This document shows positions 1 through 9,970 of a stretch of 64,000 nucleotides of DNA, piece after piece (within the stretch, counting starts at the first letter, position 1; each line of letters starts with the position of its first letter). This stretch comes from CAYWLQ01 sp964458775 (GTDB lineage: Bacteria > Myxococcota_A > Polyangia > JAAYKL01): NCBI GenBank assembly GCA_964458775.1, contig CAYWLQ010000007.1, positions 5,362 to 69,361 of the forward strand. The letters are read 5' to 3'. A program made the position numbers and the translations under genes. The notes beneath the pieces are model-generated. The model saw only the letters and a program-made list of their open reading frames with translations. It was not told where the DNA came from and ran no database searches.

Positions 1-3000
1 CTGTCCGCGGCGGTTGTCGTCATCCATAGCTGTTTCAAGAGCACTAAGAGTTCCCTGATGCATAGGATTGACTTCTAGAACACGAGAAAAATACTCAAGT
101 GCACGTTCATCATCGCCCATCTTTTCGTCCGCCAGAACACCCAATCTAAACAAGAGATCGTCCCTATTATCCGATTCAACTTCTGCGCGTCTTTCAAGTA
201 AGTTAATAAGATCTGTCCAGTGTTCTGCTTTGGGATACAATCGATCGAGAGATTCTATAGCGTCTGGATTTTGAGGATCAGATGAGAGAATTGTCTCATA
301 GGTATTTACAGCACCGTCAAGATCATCAAGTTTGTATTCACATAGCTTTGCCTGCTTAAACAGTATGTTTCTGCGAAGTTCTTCATCAGTAACGGTATGA
401 ACCTTGCGTCGATAGATCTCAAAAAGGTCGGCGTACTGTTCTCCTTCTTCATATATTTTCTCAAGAGAATCCATAGCCTCCATATTGACGCTGTCGATAT
501 CTAAAACTTTGACGTAATAATCGCGAGCCAAATCGCGATCATTTAATTCACGATGTGCAATTTCAGCCACGCGTAGATTGCATTTAATTTGCAAGTCACC
601 GTCTAAAATATCAGGTGTAACATCTTTATATAGCTCAACCAATGCTGCGCTGCCGTTGACTTGGGACGAAAGTCGTTCGTATTCTGAAACTATGTCGGCA
701 GCCAAATCAGGCAGTGCAGCTCCGGAACGAAATGCACGACCCAAAAGCTCAAAAGCTCGCTCCTTTGAACCCAATCCATCCTCTGCGATCCTCGCGGCAT
801 GTTGGAGAACTTTTGTTTTTTCAAAAGGTTCGTCCAATTCATCTGCCATTATTTCATCACACCTGAGAATTTGTTGGTAATTAGCTTCTGTCTCATAAAT
901 AGGTCGCAACAGATTGATTACTTCTCTGCGAACCTGGCTCTCCATCATGGATTCCAGCGATAATCTTGCTCTCTTATGAGAAATATTTAATTTAAGGGTT
1001 TCACCAAGTTTCTCCACTGCTCTTTCAGGGTCTTCAAGATGGGTTTGAAGCAATTCTCCCATTCTAAAGAACAACTCAGCTCTGTCCTCCAAATCAGAAA
1101 CAATAGATTCCTCGGCTTCATATACATCCAACAGGTCGGACCACTTGCTTGTACGATTAAATAATCGTTGCAATGCGTGAAGCGCATCGCGATCAGGACC
1201 GAATTCAAGATTAACTTGATTGTAGATAGAAATGGCATCGTCTGTGTTTTCGAGCTTTTCCTCTAGTAGAACAGCTGTTCTATAAAGGATATTTCTACGT
1301 TCTTCTTTGTTTTCTATAACATCTGAACGTTGGGTAAGAATATCAACTAGTGCCTGCCAGTCTTGTTTTTGCTCATAGAGTCTCTCCAAACCTGACAATG
1401 CGGGTAGATTCCTATCGTCCAAATCTAGTATTTCTTTGAAAATAGATATTGCGTTACTTGTTCTTACAAGAACGTTTTCTTCTATTTCGGCCATTCTATG
1501 CAAAATGGTTCTTTTTTCGTCGATATTATCAACAAGCTTTACATGAATACGCAGTATCTCAAGAAGCTGTTCAAAAGATTCACCGGCTGTCAACATACGA
1601 TCCAGTGCAGCTATTGCCGGAAGCGCTGTTTCGGAATTGTCTTTATCCAAATCCAATAGTTTCCGGTATGCTAATTCTGCTTTGCCGAAATCACCAAGAT
1701 TTTCATCGTACAGTTTTGCCACTGTTGAAATTAGTTCAGCAGAAAGTGCAAAGTTATCTGAGACTTCTGGAATTACTATTTCTAAAATATCCGCGAAATC
1801 CGCATTCATACCATATTGCGACGACACACGCATAATTTCGCCACGCACAAAGTCATCAGACGGATCAATGACAAAAGCATCTCCAAGAACCTCAAAAGCC
1901 CCCTTGCTGTCACTTAGACGTCTTTCGCGCAAGTCTGCTGTTCTTGTTAAAATATCTATTTTTTCTGAATCAGACAGTCCTTGTTCTTTAATTTCAATCA
2001 TTAAAACCCTGGCCAATTGCTCAGCCGCACCTTGCGCTTCGTAGGTTTTTTCGAGAATGCGTGCAGCTTTGAATTGTAAAGAAGCCTCGTCAAGCAAACG
2101 TTCAATTGCTTCTTGAGCACGAAGATGATTGGAGTCTTCAGAAAGAACGTTTTCATAATAAGAAAGCGCCTCGGCTTTGTTATTTAGATATTTCTCGTTT
2201 ATTTCACCCAACCGATACCTTATAGCAATTGCATCATTTCCCTGTGCCGTGGATAGTCGGTCAACAAGAAGTTTAGCCAATTCGGGCCAGTTCTCAACCT
2301 CCTCATACAGTCCGGTAAGAGAATGCAGAGCATGAGGATTTGATGGGTCCATTTCCAATACTTCACAATAAGCTTCTATTGCAGACGGAACATCGTGAAG
2401 AATTTCTTCAAGAACGAAACATATTTTTAGTTGCAACCCCAAAGCCGGTTCAACCTTGGCTCCGCCTTTAAGTGCACGACGATACAACCCAATCAAATCA
2501 GGCCATCGGCTCTCGGCTGTGTACATTGTTTCAAGCGAGACAAACGACTTTTTTGATTCCGGATTGGCTGCAAACACACGAGCATGATAGGGGGTTGCTT
2601 GAGAAGCCCTATCGAGTTTAATCTCCAACAGGTCAGCTAAACGCTCAGCCAAATTGTAACCGGCTTCCTGTGACAGCTTGCCCAAAGAATAAGCCTCTTC
2701 TAAACGGTCTGCCAATTCAGATAAGGCATTAATACGTTCGGCCATGTTGCTCATGCGATCCCATAGCAACTCATTTTCGGGACGCTCTTTGAGAGCAGCA
2801 CTTAAGGTTTCAAAAGCAAGACGTTCGTCACTGAGCTTGTCAGCATAGATATCGGCAAGTCTTAGTTGAAGTTCCAGTCGCTTTTCTTTATCGGAAGCAT
2901 CTTCGATCATTACCGCTAGGACCCAAGCCAAGATTCTCCAATTCTCAGTCTGTAGCAGATGCGGTTCTAAAACACAGGCAACCCTCGTTCGATGCTCATC

Positions 3001-6000
3001 ACTGCGAAGAAAATGCTCCATAGCATTTATGGTAGCTTCATCACCGGGAAATCTCTGCAAAAGTTCTTCATATAAAGATATCGATTTGGGCGCATCTTCC
3101 AACTGTTTGTCATATAGAGCAGCCAATTGTCCCATGCAGATACGCCAATCTTCTTCAGAAACACCGTCCATCAGACATTTGTCGGTAAGTATTTCAGCAA
3201 GGTCGCTCCAATCCTCATTGGTTCTTGCTATACGTTCAAGCGCTGACATCGCGGTTTTGTCTCCTTCAGAAATTGACAAAACAGTTCGATATCGCTCTTT
3301 AGCCTTTTCAATGAGGTCCAGACCGTCCTCATATAGTTCGGCTGCCTGAAGATGCAATTCCATCTTCTGCGAATTATCCGACGAAAGCCCGATCCTTCTA
3401 TCAATAATCTCAATAAGCTCGTCGATACGTGAAGTAGTGCGAAAGATGTTCTCCAAGGCTGACAAGGCAACTTCATCTGACGGTGCACGATTTAAAATGT
3501 CCTTATAGGTGGCAACAGCATCATCAACTTTACCGAGTCGTTCAAGGCACAAAGATGCAATTCTTCGCTCCATATTCAAACGGTCTTCTCCCTCAAACGA
3601 ATTGAGGCTGCCTTTATACAATTCAACCAATTCTTCATACGCCGAAGCAGCTTCAGCGGCTTCTTCAAGTGTTTGTCTGACACCGTCATCACTGGGAGTT
3701 TCACAAAACGCACGAGAAGCCCACTCAAACGCTTGACCGCGGTTGTTCATCTGCTCAGAAGCAATCTCACGCATCTCATCCATAAGAGCCGCGCGTTCGA
3801 CAGCGTCAGTTGTATGCTTAAGTACTATTTCAAATACACTCAGCAAACGGCTCCATTTTTCGGTCTGTCGATAAATAGGAACCAATGCTCTTGCAGCACT
3901 CTCATTGTCAGTCTGAACAGACAGCACTCTTTCATAATGCCGAGCCGAGCGCTCCGGTTGACCGATATTATGCTCGTATATTTCAGCACATCTAAATGAC
4001 AGTTTCTTCTTTACCTCAATATCGGTTGCACGGTCTGCCGCAATACCTAAGACCTCAACTAATCCTTCATAATCCTTGCTTTCCATATAAAGGGTTTCCA
4101 ATGCATCCCAATTTTCAGAAAGCAAGTATGCTTCTTTTAAAGACCGAATGGCTTTTGTATGCCCGGGTTGGAGCTCAAGAATTTTCTTCCATGCAGACGC
4201 TGCACCTGATGAATCCTTGAGCCTATCTTTGCAGACAGTGCCGAGCTTTGTAAGAAGAGTTATTTTTTCTTCAGTATCCCGTGTTTTGTCTGCTTTTAAA
4301 ACAAGAGTGTCACACAAACCCTTCCAGTCTTTTAGCTTTTCAGTAAGTTTTTCAAGCGCATCAATTGCCTTTGTTGAATCTGCATCAAGCTGGAGAACCT
4401 CTTTCCAAATCTCAACAGCTTTTTCAAATATTGAAAGTCTGTCAGCTGCAATTTCCGCCATTTCTTCGAGCAGCGACAATTTTTCAGGACCTTCAGTAGC
4501 TGTCGCTTCTTTTTCAAGAAGTTCGAGCAGAGGACGCCAAGCTCTACGCTTAATGTAAACCTGTTTGAGAGAGGTAAGAGCTCTTGCATTTGTCGGCGAT
4601 ATTGTCAGTATTTCTTCTAACGGCTCTACTGCCCTGTTAAAGTTGTTGAATTTTTCAATCCACAGATCAGCTGTGTGATTAAGCAAATTGACTTTTTCTT
4701 CTATATCTTGTGATGAAGCAGCACGTTTAGAAATTAGATTGATGAGATCATTCCATCGGCCTTCTCTCTCATAAGTTACCGACAAGGCATTTTGCGCTTC
4801 GATATCCTCAGGATCTAACTCCAAAACAGTTTTGTAGCACTTTATCACCATTGTACCGAGGCCTAGACGGTCTCGATATATCGCAGCCATCTCGTGGTAC
4901 AAAGATACTTTGGCGGATATTGATGCAGTGCTTTCGGATTCTGCTTCGGCTTTCAACAAATCCAGCAGCGAATTCCATTTTTCTCCGGATCTATAAAGAC
5001 GCTTCAGCTCTGATTTGGCTTCAGTATTAGAAGGGTCCTTTCTTAGGATTTCTTTAAAAGCATCAATTGCTCGATCAATATTGCCGCCGTCAGTTGCAGC
5101 CAATCTTGCAATCTCTTGAGTTAAGGTTTGAGCGTCTTCGGTTCCCCCCGTTCCCCTTGCATCACTTAAGACTTGCAATAATTCTGTTTTGTCTCCGGTA
5201 TGTTCTGCATATGCCCTATAAAATGCAACCATCCCTTGATGATAGGGGTCCAACTTTCTCAAACGTTTAAAAAATTTCTCCGCCTTGTCAAAGGCTCCCT
5301 GCATTTTCCAGTAGACCATTCCGGCTTGGACCAATATTGCAGTCTCATCATCTCGTGAAATATTGCCGGCAAGAGCATCTTCATATACCGATACAAGGCA
5401 ATCCCATTTTTCACGTTTTTCATAATACTGTACGAGATAGCTCAGTGCCCACTTGTTACATGGATCCAGATCTAAAACTTGAGAATACAATACAGCTGCT
5501 GATTCCTCATCTTCCAACTTGCTTGAGTAAACCCTAGCTGCAGCCAAAAGCATCTGAATTCGTTCATTTTTTGAACGCCTGTGCTCTGACAATTTTGAAT
5601 ACATCTCAGCTAGGTCGCTAAAACGACCTCTTTCGCGCAGTACTCGCTCCAGCAATCTTGCAGCTTTAACGTGAGCCGGATCTACCGCCAAAGCATCCAT
5701 TAAATACTGAGGAATGTCTTTACCACGGCGATGATTCTTGTAAGTGCGCTCTGCTGCTCCATATAACATATGTGCTTTTAGAGAAGGTTCATCTTCGCTG
5801 CCGGCTTGTTCAATGAATTTGTCGACAATCTGTTTCCAGTTGTCTCTTTCGCTCTGGATTGCTTCGACTTTAAATTCCAAATCTTCATCACCCGGAATTA
5901 TTGACAAAGCCTTTTGATATTGAGTTAGCGCGGATTTTTGGTCATATATTTCATCTTCGAATATCCGTGCCTGTTCTTTGAGTAATTCAACTTCGACAGC

Positions 6001-6234
6001 AGAGTCTTGAGTAACAGCAAGTTCTAAATCGATTACTTTGCAAGCAGCTTCAAAGTGACCTGAGCGAACAAGCCCTTTACGACCATCCGAAAGATAAGTT
6101 GCTATTTCGGATCTAAAGCTTTCCGATTCTTCTCCTGTAACTATTTCCTCAAGGCCGCTGATCGCTTCCTCGTTGGTTGGGTCCTGTTCGAGAAGACTAA
6201 ATAGAGAACGAATCTGATCTTTCATTGAGTCCAT
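1..6234 (-). CDS. Giant tetratricopeptide-repeat-type protein, N-terminal 2078 residues (runs off left edge)
   Basis: One uninterrupted reverse frame runs from an ATG at 6234 (MDSMKDQIRSLF) to the window edge, so the C-terminus is missing. No stop appears in 2078 codons. The protein is almost entirely helical repeats with a supra-period of about 72-75 residues. Each unit has a W-x-x-L helix (WNSLLDLL, WNDLINLI, WRPLLELL, WKGLCDTL), an A-x-I/L-Y helix and a TPR-like step ending in LELDP. About 28 units fit the visible part. There is no signal peptide, membrane segment or enzymatic domain, so it is probably a cytoplasmic scaffold. The start is supported by AAGGG seven bases upstream and an in-frame TAA further up. 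It is transcribed divergently from the Ser/Thr kinase gene. Function unknown; binding of many partners is inferred from the fold only. Confidence 0.85.
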   Translation of the reverse strand, partial: MDSMKDQIRSLFSLLEQDPTNEEAISGLEEIVTGEESESFRSEIATYLSDGRKGLVRSGHFEAACKVIDLELAVTQDSAVEVELLKEQARIFEDEIYDQKSALTQYQKALSIIPGDEDLEFKVEAIQSERDNWKQIVDKFIEQAGSEDEPSLKAHMLYGAAERTYKNHRRGKDIPQYLMDALAVDPAHVKAARLLERVLRERGRFSDLAEMYSKLSEHRRSKNERIQMLLAAARVYSSKLEDEESAAVLYSQVLDLDPCNKWALSYLVQYYEKREKWDCLVSVYEDALAGNISRDDETAILVQAGMVYWKMQGAFDKAEKFFKRLRKLDPYHQGMVAFYRAYAEHTGDKTELLQVLSDARGTGGTEDAQTLTQEIARLAATDGGNIDRAIDAFKEILRKDPSNTEAKSELKRLYRSGEKWNSLLDLLKAEAESESTASISAKVSLYHEMAAIYRDRLGLGTMVIKCYKTVLELDPEDIEAQNALSVTYEREGRWNDLINLISKRAASSQDIEEKVNLLNHTADLWIEKFNNFNRAVEPLEEILTISPTNARALTSLKQVYIKRRAWRPLLELLEKEATATEGPEKLSLLEEMAEIAADRLSIFEKAVEIWKEVLQLDADSTKAIDALEKLTEKLKDWKGLCDTLVLKADKTRDTEEKITLLTKLGTVCKDRLKDSSGAASAWKKILELQPGHTKAIRSLKEAYLLSENWDALETLYMESKDYEGLVEVLGIAADRATDIEVKKKLSFRCAEIYEHNIGQPERSARHYERVLSVQTDNESAARALVPIYRQTEKWSRLLSVFEIVLKHTTDAVERAALMDEMREIASEQMNNRGQAFEWASRAFCETPSDDGVRQTLEEAAEAASAYEELVELYKGSLNSFEGEDRLNMERRIASLCLERLGKVDDAVATYKDILNRAPSDEVALSALENIFRTTSRIDELIEIIDRRIGLSSDNSQKMELHLQAAELYEDGLDLIEKAKERYRTVLSISEGDKTAMSALERIARTNEDWSDLAEILTDKCLMDGVSEEDWRICMGQLAALYDKQLEDAPKSISLYEELLQRFPGDEATINAMEHFLRSDEHRTRVACVLEPHLLQTENWRILAWVLAVMIEDASDKEKRLELQLRLADIYADKLSDERLAFETLSAALKERPENELLWDRMSNMAERINALSELADRLEEAYSLGKLSQEAGYNLAERLADLLEIKLDRASQATPYHARVFAANPESKKSFVSLETMYTAESRWPDLIGLYRRALKGGAKVEPALGLQLKICFVLEEILHDVPSAIEAYCEVLEMDPSNPHALHSLTGLYEEVENWPELAKLLVDRLSTAQGNDAIAIRYRLGEINEKYLNNKAEALSYYENVLSEDSNHLRAQEAIERLLDEASLQFKAARILEKTYEAQGAAEQLARVLMIEIKEQGLSDSEKIDILTRTADLRERRLSDSKGAFEVLGDAFVIDPSDDFVRGEIMRVSSQYGMNADFADILEIVIPEVSDNFALSAELISTVAKLYDENLGDFGKAELAYRKLLDLDKDNSETALPAIAALDRMLTAGESFEQLLEILRIHVKLVDNIDEKRTILHRMAEIEENVLVRTSNAISIFKEILDLDDRNLPALSGLERLYEQKQDWQALVDILTQRSDVIENKEERRNILYRTAVLLEEKLENTDDAISIYNQVNLEFGPDRDALHALQRLFNRTSKWSDLLDVYEAEESIVSDLEDRAELFFRMGELLQTHLEDPERAVEKLGETLKLNISHKRARLSLESMMESQVRREVINLLRPIYETEANYQQILRCDEIMADELDEPFEKTKVLQHAARIAEDGLGSKERAFELLGRAFRSGAALPDLAADIVSEYERLSSQVNGSAALVELYKDVTPDILDGDLQIKCNLRVAEIAHRELNDRDLARDYYVKVLDIDSVNMEAMDSLEKIYEEGEQYADLFEIYRRKVHTVTDEELRRNILFKQAKLCEYKLDDLDGAVNTYETILSSDPQNPDAIESLDRLYPKAEHWTDLINLLERRAEVESDNRDDLLFRLGVLADEKMGDDERALEYFSRVLEVNPMHQGTLSALETAMDDDNRRGQ

Positions 6235-6575
6235 GCCCTCGCCCTTACCGGTCTTACGGTTTCGCAAGCCGGAGAATTAAATACACCCCAGTTCAACTGA
6301 AACAACTACGCTTTGCTTAGCTTCGCGTTGTAGCATCCTGGACAATCGACCACCAATTCTCAAGTATGTTCTATACTAAACAATCGTCAACTACTAAAAC
6401 TATTCGTTTACAAGACTTGTTTCAAGTCTAGATAGTAAATTTTGATAACAAAATGATATATTGTTCTTGTAATAATGGCGCTAACAAAGGCATATTCTAT
6501 ACAAATGGTCAGTAATAATCAGTGATTATTCATCTGACATTTTTAAGTTTGTTGTAGTATTCTTTAAACTATTTC
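6235..6575. promoter_or_regulatory. Divergent intergenic region between giant TPR gene and kinase gene
   Basis: These 341 AT-rich bases separate two divergent genes and must hold promoters for both. An imperfect inverted repeat (ACAACTACGC near 6301 and GCGTTGTAG near 6325) lies in the leader of the minus-strand gene. TTGATA at 6442-6447 resembles a -35 box but has no well-spaced -10. I see no gene here. Confidence 0.4.
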
Positions 6576-8486
6576 ATGAGTCTCAGAGAGAAAATCGTGA
6601 GAGATGTCGGTCGATACAGGATAGTTGAAGAAATCGGACGAGGCGGAATGGCTGTCGTCTATCGAGCTATCGATACTTCTCTCAAAAGAGAAGTTGCTCT
6701 CAAGGTTCTACATCCTCACCTGGCATCACACGGTGAATCACGCGCTCGTTTTCATAGAGAAGCTCAAGCTGTCGCACGCTTGAAACACGATTGTGTTTTA
6801 GAAATATACGACTATTCGGGTGAAGAAACCGAAGATGCATATATCGTTATGGAGCTTATCAGCGGGACAACACTTCGAAAACTAATTGATAAGGATAAAG
6901 GGGAACCTATTTTTGCCGAAGCCGCGCTGCTGCTAATACGTCCCGTACTGGAAGCTCTCTCTCATGCTCATTCCAACGGTTTGATTCACCGAGACGTCAA
7001 GCCGGAAAATATTCTAATCGGACCGGGCGGTGACATAAAACTTTCTGATTTCGGTATCGCGCATATAGCCGGCATGACCGAAATGACTGTAACAGGTCAA
7101 ATACTAGGATCTCCCGCATATATGTCTCCTGAGCATGTAGAGCTCGTCGAACTTGATGCAAGAGCAGATATTTTTTCTTTGGGTATTGTATTGTACGAAT
7201 TGGCAGTCGGTCGTCAGCCCTTTGCCGGAAATTCCCCTCATGCGGTTCTAAAACGGATTATGGACGGACAATTTGATGATCCGATAAATGTTGTTCCCTC
7301 AGTGGGTTTGCCTGTTGCAAACATTATTCGTAAATGCCTCCAACCCAATCCCAATGATAGATATAATACAGTTTCCGCCTTAATAGAGGATGTTGATCAA
7401 GCATTGTCATGCTTGGAAATCAAATCACCCAAACAATTACTTAAGAACTATCTGTTAGACAGCGATACTTGGATACAAACTCACAAATCCGCTATTTTAG
7501 AAAAGACTTTAGAATTAGGAATCTTTGCAAAAAAGTCCGGATGTCACAACGAAGCTGCCGCACATTTTAATAGAATTCTTGCTCTAGATCCCGGAAATGA
7601 AAAGGCTCTGACTCAGGTTTCGGGAATGAACCGAAGCATTGCTGTGCGACGAATCCTAGAGAAATCAATCGTTGCTCTAACTTTTTTAGTCGTTGTTTCA
7701 ACAATCATTTGGTCTTTTCTCTGTTCAGATAGACAACCGACGTCGACATCACCGATTAGTGAAATGTTACCTTCCGTTGAAATAGATACTTCTTCGGAGT
7801 TGTCGGATACCCAAGAAGAACAACCGTCTGCACAAGAAGGTAAAATTCCATCAAATGATACCACAGAAGATGCGAATACCGATAGCAACGAGAATAATGA
7901 TACTGATAATATTATAAAAACTCACAACACACTTCAATTAGACTCAGAAAAACAGGACTCTGCTGCTGAGCACAAAAAGGTTCCTAAAACTCGCCATGTA
8001 CCGCCAAAATCAGATCCAATACTATATAGAGAAGTTGTCTTTACCCCTCATCCTCTATCAGTTGAAATTACCATCGACAATGAAAAACCCTTTCCCTTCG
8101 GTCCGGCAAATCGCACGAAAAAACTTTCTGTCGGAAAACATAAAATTACTTTTACACCAATTGATAAACAGCGTTTATTGGAGCAAACTTGGGCGGTGGA
8201 TATTCCAGAAGGAGACACGCCGTTTCCGTTTAGAGGACGACTCATGTGGAGACCGGCGAAATTACACATAAAATGCAACATATCCGCATCGGTGACAATT
8301 CCAGGAAGGACCACAGATGTTACAAATAATGTTTTCAACGTCGACGTAAAAAAGGGTCCGACAGAAAATTTATCCGTTTTAATCAGTCAAGAGGGGTATG
8401 TTCCGCAAACAAAGCAGGTTACAATCACTGCCGGAGAGCTGTCCGTTATAGAAATAAAACTGACGAAATCAGCTGCTGTTCAGTAA
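6576..8486 (+). CDS. Membrane-anchored Ser/Thr protein kinase (Pkn2/Hanks type)
   Basis: Residues 12-270 form a complete Hanks-type kinase: glycine loop GRGGMAVV at 21-28, catalytic lysine K43 in VALK, HRDVKPEN at 138-145, DFG at 158-160 and SPE at 184-186. A TPR-like stretch follows at about 310-350, then a single membrane helix at about 362-386. The remainder is probably periplasmic: an acidic Ser/Thr/Asp-rich linker and two beta-rich segments resembling PEGA-type repeats. The architecture of cytoplasmic kinase, one helix and external sensor region is common in Myxococcota. The active site looks intact. The gene is followed after 22 bases by a TPR/membrane protein, probably co-transcribed. 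No strong Shine-Dalgarno precedes the ATG. The substrate cannot be inferred. Confidence 0.93.
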   Translation: MSLREKIVRDVGRYRIVEEIGRGGMAVVYRAIDTSLKREVALKVLHPHLASHGESRARFHREAQAVARLKHDCVLEIYDYSGEETEDAYIVMELISGTTLRKLIDKDKGEPIFAEAALLLIRPVLEALSHAHSNGLIHRDVKPENILIGPGGDIKLSDFGIAHIAGMTEMTVTGQILGSPAYMSPEHVELVELDARADIFSLGIVLYELAVGRQPFAGNSPHAVLKRIMDGQFDDPINVVPSVGLPVANIIRKCLQPNPNDRYNTVSALIEDVDQALSCLEIKSPKQLLKNYLLDSDTWIQTHKSAILEKTLELGIFAKKSGCHNEAAAHFNRILALDPGNEKALTQVSGMNRSIAVRRILEKSIVALTFLVVVSTIIWSFLCSDRQPTSTSPISEMLPSVEIDTSSELSDTQEEQPSAQEGKIPSNDTTEDANTDSNENNDTDNIIKTHNTLQLDSEKQDSAAEHKKVPKTRHVPPKSDPILYREVVFTPHPLSVEITIDNEKPFPFGPANRTKKLSVGKHKITFTPIDKQRLLEQTWAVDIPEGDTPFPFRGRLMWRPAKLHIKCNISASVTIPGRTTDVTNNVFNVDVKKGPTENLSVLISQEGYVPQTKQVTITAGELSVIEIKLTKSAAVQ

Positions 8487-8508
8487 AAAAAACAGTATAG
8501 GAACTAAT

Positions 8509-9447
8509 ATGAGATTGGTATTAAGCAACCCGGCAATTGCCTTGCGAATTCTTATTTTAATTTCGACTACCGCGTCAGCGAAAGTTTATGCAGACGAGTA
8601 TGACAGATTTGCAATCGCCAAAAATGCTTTTGATGCCGGTGAGTATAAAGAAGCCGTTAATCGTTTCGAAATATTGCTCAGTGAGGGTTTGCAAAATTTT
8701 AATCTAACAGTTGAAACGCTAAAGCTTGTAGGAGTCAGCTATCTGTTTATAGGTAATAAAGACGCAGCTGAAGAACATTTTACCAAACTATTAAACATGG
8801 TAACTGACTTTAGTCTTGACCCGCTGCTATATCCAATAGAAGTGGTTGATTTTTTTACCGAAATAAAACAAAAGAATCAAAAACGTCTTGACGAACTGGC
8901 AAAAGCAAAAGCTATTGAAGAGTCTGAACGAAAAGAAAAAGAAGAAGCTCAGCGAAAAGCCGAATATGAAAGAATGAAGCGCAATATCTATCTAGAACGC
9001 AAAATAATTAAAAGATCCCTTTTAACTGCAGTTGTACCTTTTGGTGTAGGACAATTTCAAAACGAACATCGCATTAAAGGTTGGATATTTTTTTCTTCAC
9101 AAATTGTTCTAAGTACTTCTGCGATTGTATTCTACTTTTTGCACAGCGGTTTACGGTCAAAAGCAGCTGAACCTTTTGAAGACCCTTCTGAAAAGAATGT
9201 TTATATAAACAGAGAAAAAGCTTTTCGATTGGCCAATCACATTTCAATTGTTTCTTTGGGAGTAGCAGTTGTCGCCGGAGTTGTTGATTCTCTTTACTAT
9301 TTTAGAAAAGAAACAATTGAATGGAAAAAACTGGATGAAAAAGAGGTTCCGCCATCTTTGAAACCGTTTGCATCCAAGAACAAAATAGTTCCTGATATAA
9401 CAGTTAGTAATGATTTTGTCGGAGTAGGATTGATAGGGGAATTTTAG
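8509..9447 (+). CDS. TPR protein with C-terminal DUF5683-like membrane domain
   Basis: This 312-residue protein begins with a signal-like segment ending near ASAKVYADE. A TPR-like region (NAFDAGEYKEAVNRFEILL) follows at about 30-110, then a charged Glu/Lys-rich coiled coil at about 120-165. Two hydrophobic segments lie at about 195-220 and 245-265. The motif PFGVGQFQN just before the first is typical of DUF5683/TM2-like small membrane domains. It lies 22 bases after the Ser/Thr kinase on the same strand, so the two probably form an operon. An envelope role linked to the kinase is an inference; no catalytic motif is visible. Confidence 0.7.
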   Translation: MRLVLSNPAIALRILILISTTASAKVYADEYDRFAIAKNAFDAGEYKEAVNRFEILLSEGLQNFNLTVETLKLVGVSYLFIGNKDAAEEHFTKLLNMVTDFSLDPLLYPIEVVDFFTEIKQKNQKRLDELAKAKAIEESERKEKEEAQRKAEYERMKRNIYLERKIIKRSLLTAVVPFGVGQFQNEHRIKGWIFFSSQIVLSTSAIVFYFLHSGLRSKAAEPFEDPSEKNVYINREKAFRLANHISIVSLGVAVVAGVVDSLYYFRKETIEWKKLDEKEVPPSLKPFASKNKIVPDITVSNDFVGVGLIGEF

Positions 9448-9489
9448 ATTTTCCCCAATAGTAGGTCGGTCAAAAAATGCAGTTCGTCG

Positions 9490-9699
9490 TTATTCTGCTG
9501 TTGCTTCAGCAGCACCATCTGCAGGAGCAGCTTCATCAGCAGCAGCTTCATCAGCAGCGCCTTCTTCTGCAGCAGCTTCTTCTGCGGGAGCAGCTTCTTC
9601 AGCTGTTTCCGGAGTAGTGGGGGCTTCTGTAGCAGCTCCGCCGCAACCAAATGCAAATCCAAACAAACTCATCATTACGATAGCGATAATACGTTTCAT
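9490..9699 (-). CDS. Small Ala/Glu-rich lipoprotein
   Basis: A 69-residue product begins MKRIIAIVMMSLFGF and reaches a lipobox-like FAFGC, after which the mature part is almost entirely Ala, Glu, Asp and Pro in short repeats (AAPAEEAAAEEGAADEAAAD). The start is set by AAGGAG eight to nine bases upstream, excluding an in-frame ATG eleven codons earlier. The repeat composition is mirrored in the DNA by GCAGC-rich runs. It is convergent with the preceding TPR/membrane gene. Such small acidic lipoproteins are usually periplasmic spacers; no function can be assigned. Confidence 0.7.
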   Translation of the reverse strand: MKRIIAIVMMSLFGFAFGCGGAATEAPTTPETAEEAAPAEEAAAEEGAADEAAADEAAPADGAAEATAE

Positions 9700-9970
9700 T
9701 GAAAATTCTCCTTTCAGATGGGCATGTATCAATCACACCCACGTTTCTTCCGAATGAATAAAACCTACCCCTTTTTTTACTAAACATCAATATCTGATAT
9801 GAAAAATGTTCTCATCTCATCGTAACCATATAGAAATATATGCTTTTTTGTTATAATCATTTATGATGTCTTCGTTTACAAATGGAATTCGTCTTGAATT
9901 TCATATCAATTTAGCAGAAATCTCCACAAATAAATTGCGGTAAATTTCCGCTACAACCCTTGCTTGGAGT

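Noticed and set aside
68..5537. Many short plus-strand open frames in the first 5.5 kb
   Set aside because: They all lie antisense to one continuous minus-strand repeat-protein frame with clear amino-acid periodicity and have no ribosome-binding sites of note.
9500..9620. GCAGC-rich repeats considered as a regulatory repeat
   Set aside because: They are explained by Ala/Glu codons of the small lipoprotein gene.
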